This document shows, one piece after another, positions 59,132-64,000 of a stretch of DNA of 64,000 nt. The notes under the pieces are model-generated. The model had not been told where the DNA came from, searched no databases, and saw nothing but the letters and a program-made list of their open reading frames with translations. The translations under genes were made by a program, and so were the position numbers. Numbering within the stretch: the stretch's first letter is position 1; each line of letters opens with the position of its first letter. This DNA is from Acanthaster planci (taxonomy: Eukaryota > Echinodermata > Asteroidea > Valvatida > Acanthasteridae): positions 1,340,032-1,404,031 of the forward strand of contig NW_019091418.1 of the NCBI RefSeq assembly GCF_001949145.1, given 5' to 3'.

Positions 59132-60064
59132 ATCCCCATACTTCACACTTTTTAAAAAAATATTCACAGGTGTTCAGGCTGCACAGAAAAATTATGTTCC
59201 ACATGTCCCCTTCCATTTTCCTTTCAATTTTCGGGGGGTTGACTGATGAATTTTTGAGAAATTTTCACCAGAAGCAGACCACCCCTAAAATGAAAAAAAT
59301 GTCCCTGTCTCAGATTTCTTCAATTCCCCAGTTCCGTGGCTCTCAGGACCCTCTAATATAGAATATTTTGAGTGTACATATTTCTAGCCTAAATACGAGG
59401 GTGCACCCTGAGGATCTTACTTGAAAGAAAGTAAATAACAATCTTGTACAATATTGCCGTGTTGTTTTCGAGAAAATAGAAATTTTGTTATCCTTATTTA
59501 ACGATAGTTGGCCCCATAACATGAACTTCCAAAAGGAAACTACTATTTAGCACTCTTTTTTACGGGGGGGGGGCTTTCACCGCCTTTATTCTTTGACAGA
59601 GTCTTTTCCATCCTCCCATCCCTTTGTTCCTTACCCATGCCACATGCAGCAAGATATTGGACGGAGAGCGCCCTCCCCCTCCCACACATCCACTTTCAAT
59701 ACTCATGGTTCAGAAATCTTTGAAAATATAGTCAAAAAAAGGATAAGGGGAGCATCCATCGACAATACGTGCAGTCAACCAACAACAATGAAAATTTCAG
59801 GTCCCAAGTCCCTGCTCGTCCCCGTTCTTTCGCCTAACGGTAAGGCACCCGATAAACAACACGTGCATACTGCATGTGCGCCGTGTCAGCCCGCTAACTC
59901 ATGCTCAACCATTTTCAAAGACGCGGGATTGTCGATCACAACCATATACTGTGATATCGGCAAGTGCTAGTACCCTACGCAGGCTATAGTCTGCGAACGG
60001 ATGCAAGGTTTTAGCCCAGAATCAGGATAGGGGTGCAGACCAACAAGGGACCATTTAAAATATA

Positions 60065-60145
60065 ACCTCCCCCACATGTCCAATGTCCAATCCCTAAAGA
60101 CACCCTAGACTATTGTTACCTGGCACATTCCCCCCCCCCATTTCT
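60065..60145. repeat. Dispersed repeat, copy B
   Basis: ccaatccctaaagacaccct, ctagactattgttacc and cacattcccccc match copy A at 47.2 kb and copy C at 63.6 kb; interrupted by a C run. Confidence 0.55.
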
Positions 60146-61034
60146 ATCCAATAGTGTGTTTTATAGCTCCATGGTTAGACCGACATTGTATTGCTCCCAA
60201 AGTTATGTGGTTTCAGTGGAGCAAGTTGTAAAATAAGAGTAACCTATTTAACCCCCTAAAACCCCAAACCAGGCTAATATGGTTACCATATATGCTGTCA
60301 TCTGTCAACGCCCGACTAGCCAAGCTCCCAGGCCCTAAAGCAATCCCCCCTTCACTCCACCCATAAGCTACCCAATGGTCACAATGAAATGTGACTGGGT
60401 GGTTATCGGTCCATTATTAATCGATCGGATGGTCGATAGTCACCCGAAAAGAATTTCGAAATAAAGCAAACTGCCACAGACAACAATGCTGAATACCCCC
60501 ACTTCAAAAGGTCAAGCAAAATACAAGTTTTTCAGGTATTCAAGACAATATCATATTAAAGCTCACTTCCTGATCTTTCATTTTCTATTCAATTTTCTGT
60601 GGCTTAACCAATAAGTTTTGAAGATATTTCTCTCGAGAAGTAATCTCCTCAAAGCAGCCATGAGGCTCATCGCCAGGTTGAAACACATGATGCTTACACC
60701 CCAATGTAAAACAGAGCGATTTGAAGGGCCCCGTTTGGTCTGACATTTGCAGGAATACAAGGTGACAGTCCTGCTGGTAGATTCCATCCTCCTTTACATG
60801 CCAACCAATCCACATGCACGAAATGCTCTCGTAGCAGAGAATTTGACAGCCTACGAATCGTGGTTCGGTCTGCACAGGCAATTGGAATGTGGACCCATGG
60901 TGGACTCTTCACCCCATTTACATTTCCTCTGATACCGTACCGTTACAGTGTAATATTTTGTTGGGGGCATGGCTTTAAGTGCATTTGGTCCAGTCTTGAA
61001 GTGCATTTGGGATCCAGTCCACACTCGCTCTCGC

Positions 61035-61130
61035 AGGTTTTCTCCGGTTTCCTCCTGCCTCTAAAATTGAACCTTCTTCCTAACTCCGTAATGTGATGCT
61101 GATTAATAAAGTGTATGAATAAACGTACAG
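61035..61130. repeat. LINE 3'-tail-like remnant
   Basis: TTTCTCCGGTTTCCTCCTGC followed by gtgtatgaataaac, like the 3.2-kb remnant; typical of CR1/RTE 3' ends. Confidence 0.35.
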
Positions 61131-62071
61131 TTATTGGCGCAAATAGCCTGAGTTGCTGAAAGCGCCATTAAAACAAAACAACAAACAATATTTTGTTCAT
61201 ACTGAATCTTCAATTGTTGTTCCAGTAAAGCATCACGATTATTAACACCAATTTTATGCAATGAAATTTTAGGAAAAAATCGATCTTTGCAAGACAGATA
61301 GGACAAGCATGTTTACAAGTGCACAGGCAGTTGAGTTGTAAATTGAGTTGTACTTTCCTCCTGGACCTTCAGGGAGTGGAAACTGGTGTCGAATCATGGG
61401 GGAATTATCCTTTGCTCATCCATGCTTGAAATGAATTTAAACTTTAGAGATGTACTCAGTTATTAATGTCACAAATAAGTCTGTAAGGGATCAGGCATTG
61501 TACAGAACCCCCCCCCCCGTGGAAGCGATTATGTGAAAAGTGCCTGTTTCTTTTTTGCTTGAAGGCATTCATGGAACAACGTTTTATTGAGGTTTGTCAT
61601 CCATGAATAACAGGTAACAGTCCAGTGCCTATTGCAACGCGAACTCTATTTACCATACCACCAACCTTGGCAAACTGTCACGTTCCCAGGGTCACCTCTC
61701 GCTTAGTGGTTACCACAAGATATGGCCGTTTTGTTTATCCAAAGGGAACTGTTTTGAGGGCCTTTCCTGTTCCAAGTTCAAAGCGTCCTCTGTTGACTGT
61801 CCCTTGGGATTTTCTGTTAACAACGGAACTGGCCAGCAATGGCGTGGCAACATGCTGTGCGTAGTTTTGTTAGACAACATTGGAGTAGGGGTTGGTCATG
61901 GCCCTCACACCTTGCTTTTGTACATAATTTGTTGAACAAGGCTGGACATGGCTCACTGCTACCTTTTGCGAACTTTGTAACTGCATATACATGTAAATAT
62001 TTGAGGTAGCTGTACATCGTATTTTTGCCTCAAAACAACTTTCTTTTAAATACTATACTCAGACAAATTAA

Positions 62072-62191
62072 GGCCGTGTCCGAAACGGGCCTTCCAGAGC
62101 TACGGCTAGGTCTATTGTCTGCGCGTCTCCACGTACTTTCAATGGAGTGAAGACGTAGACCTAGCTCTAAACAACAGATTCGGATGCAGCC
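62072..62191. mobile_element. GGCCGTGTCCGAA MITE, copy 2, with TAA target sites
   Basis: 120 bp. Ends GGCCGTGTCCGAA and, inverted, GGCTGCATCCGAA. TAA at 62069-62071 and 62192-62194 fits PIF/Harbinger-type insertion. An inner pair (GGCTAGGTCTA/TAGACCTAGC) folds. Confidence 0.75.
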
Positions 62192-62194
62192 TAA

Positions 62195-63584
62195 CTCTCA
62201 ATCTCAACTAAGATCACCGTCCATCCTTGGACTTCATACAGAGTAAAGATTATTAGTTCAACTGCAAAAGGTTAGAACTCAAAAATTCTTGAGAATATAT
62301 CAAAACGAATTTGTCTGAATTTTACACAGAATGTAAGGACACAGTAAATTTGTTACAGTATAGCCATGTGTTCATCTCTTAAAGATTGTTAGATATTCCG
62401 ATAAAAGTCTGCCTGCTGGTAAAGTTTATGTAACCCTCCTAATTTCTCTTCTTTAAAGTTGTGCAGTTTGATTTAGCTGTTTTTTCCCTCGTTTTGGAAA
62501 TGCAGGTCTTGTATTTATAATTTATTTATCGAAATGCTCTAGTAATTGATTAATACCTTGTATTTTCAGGAAGTCTATAGTACTCCCAGAATTAACTGTG
62601 GGGTCCGCCGTCCGGTCGGACCCAACGGCTATGGGTAAGTTTATAGTACACTTCACCCTAGATACACATTTTTGTTTGGCAAACGTCAACGTCGCCAGCG
62701 GCCACCGGGTACTTTGGAGTTTATACTAAACAAATTTTGCACATCATCGATATCAACCTTAAACTGCATCAACCTTAAACAGTGGTGTTTTAATGTTTAA
62801 TGTATATCCTTAATGTATTTTGCTATATATATACTTTTAATGTTGTATTTTTTTGCAGAGCAAGGACCACTGTATTTCCACCATGTATATTATTTTCTAT
62901 GAGTGGCGGTTATGTCAGGTATTGTAATGTAATGTAATATAATTATTATTGTACTTGTATTATGTTTTGTGAGATATTCTTTTAGCAATCCAGTCCGCAG
63001 GAGTATGTGACAAACTTATCACTTTCTTCATTAAGGCGGACAAATGCATCACACCACTTGACACTGGCGGGCCTCTAATGTGGGTGAACGCAGACTTTTT
63101 AGAGAAGAGGATGATATGGCAATTAAGAAGACGATGACCAAACGTCCACTGTTAGGGTTAGGAGAGAAATCGCACATATCATTCAAGGAAAAACCCACAG
63201 AATGTACACCCTTCCACTATTAAATTCTTATTTATGTGCGCATGCGCATAACTGACAAGTCGAAGTAAAAAGTTTGAGCGCGTATTGAAAAGGTTCAGGG
63301 GCGCAAATTTCAACGTCCTTATTTCTCCTAGCTTCTGCACTTTTTCACTTTCGTCTTCGGAAAACCCTCTGAAATTATTATAGCTTTTACTTTCTGGTGT
63401 AAAAGGATTTCACACTGCACTTAATAAAAAAATACAGTCTGTGCTTCCTCCCCGAGCGCACGAGGTCGAAAGAAATTGACAAGGCTCCTTTCCAACCATG
63501 TCAAATTAAATAGTCATGTACTTCAGGGTACTATGCACCACCCGAACTACTCTGGATCGTGTACCCAGCAAGAAATGAGACCGA
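62195..63584. other. Noncoding region, no gene seen
   Basis: AT-rich with no open frame of note and no recognised element ends. Confidence 0.45.
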
Positions 63585-63735
63585 GGGGTACCTCCCCCAA
63601 CGTGTCCAATCCCTATTCACACTCTAGACTATTGTTACCTAACACATCCCCATAGAATTCCTGAGATTCCGATCAAACAATGACCAACACAAAGGTGGGG
63701 GGTGCTCTCCGCCCTATATCTTGCATCATATGTGG
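63585..63735. repeat. Dispersed repeat, copy C
   Basis: Shares CCAATCCCTATTCACACTCT, TAACACATCCCC and CCTGAGATTCCGATCAAACA with copy A; the most complete match. Confidence 0.6.
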
Positions 63736-64000
63736 AGGTTACAGCGAGCCAACCCGCGCATTTGTAATCGGTTCGGTAAAATGGCCGCTGGTTGGCTTCT
63801 GTTTCATATACAAAGGCGTTGCAAGTACTAAATGTGCAGTGCCCCAATGCAAAGAAAATTGTGGCGGAGGCGCACAAAAAGTACCCCCATAGATTGTTTC
63901 GAAAAGAGGGGTCTGTTTGGGCCAAGAACAGGTGGGATTGTGCCAGTATGGTCCGGGATCATCTCTGTAGATTCAGGGGCACCCATCTGGGGGCAAAGCA

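Larger units (their letters stand above)
59140..62060. other. Noncoding region with short repeats only
   Basis: Apart from the fragments listed separately, no gene is seen. Open frames of up to 125 codons (59593-59970) show no motif. C or G runs at 59565, 60131 and 61509. Confidence 0.45.

Overview
This is a window of eukaryotic genomic DNA. Genes are split by GT-AG introns, noncoding sequence is AT-rich and full of short inverted-repeat transposons and SINE-like elements, and there is one run of unresolved bases (about 35217-35747). The gene content and repeats suggest a marine invertebrate deuterostome, most likely an echinoderm such as a sea star: a PME-5/TANK-1-type ankyrin PARP, a nucleotide-sugar glycosyltransferase with a DSD motif, a P-loop sulfotransferase-like locus, and many ACATGTA words. 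No single feature identifies the species.

Layout. (1) About 1130-34332, minus strand: one very long gene, which I resolve into 37 coding exons (about 6.3 kb of coding sequence, about 2,100 codons in the window). In protein order it encodes a lysine-rich N-terminal region, a long ankyrin-repeat solenoid, an acidic linker, a WGR domain, and the start of a PARP helical regulatory domain. The ADP-ribosyl-transferase catalytic domain must lie beyond the left edge. All 36 internal splice junctions can be assigned with compatible phases; one needs a GC donor and one a 46-nt intron. (2) 34.4-39.1 kb: intergenic region with the assembly gap. (3) 39165-42211, plus strand: a four-exon gene for a small single-pass membrane protein I do not recognise. 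(4) 45184-45782, minus strand: a sulfotransferase-like locus whose frame is broken. (5) 48781-50691, minus strand: a type II membrane glycosyltransferase in two coding exons. (6) 50.7-64 kb: no convincing gene; a field of MITEs, foldback elements, dispersed repeats and poly-G/C runs.

The large gene probably makes a nuclear enzyme: the basic region and WGR domain would contact nucleic acid, the ankyrin repeats would bind partners, and the regulatory domain would gate the catalytic domain outside the window. The other genes are functionally unrelated to it. The most notable structures are the PARP gene itself, its duplicated symmetric exons, its GC-AG intron, and a dense set of non-autonomous transposons with intact inverted repeats and target-site duplications.
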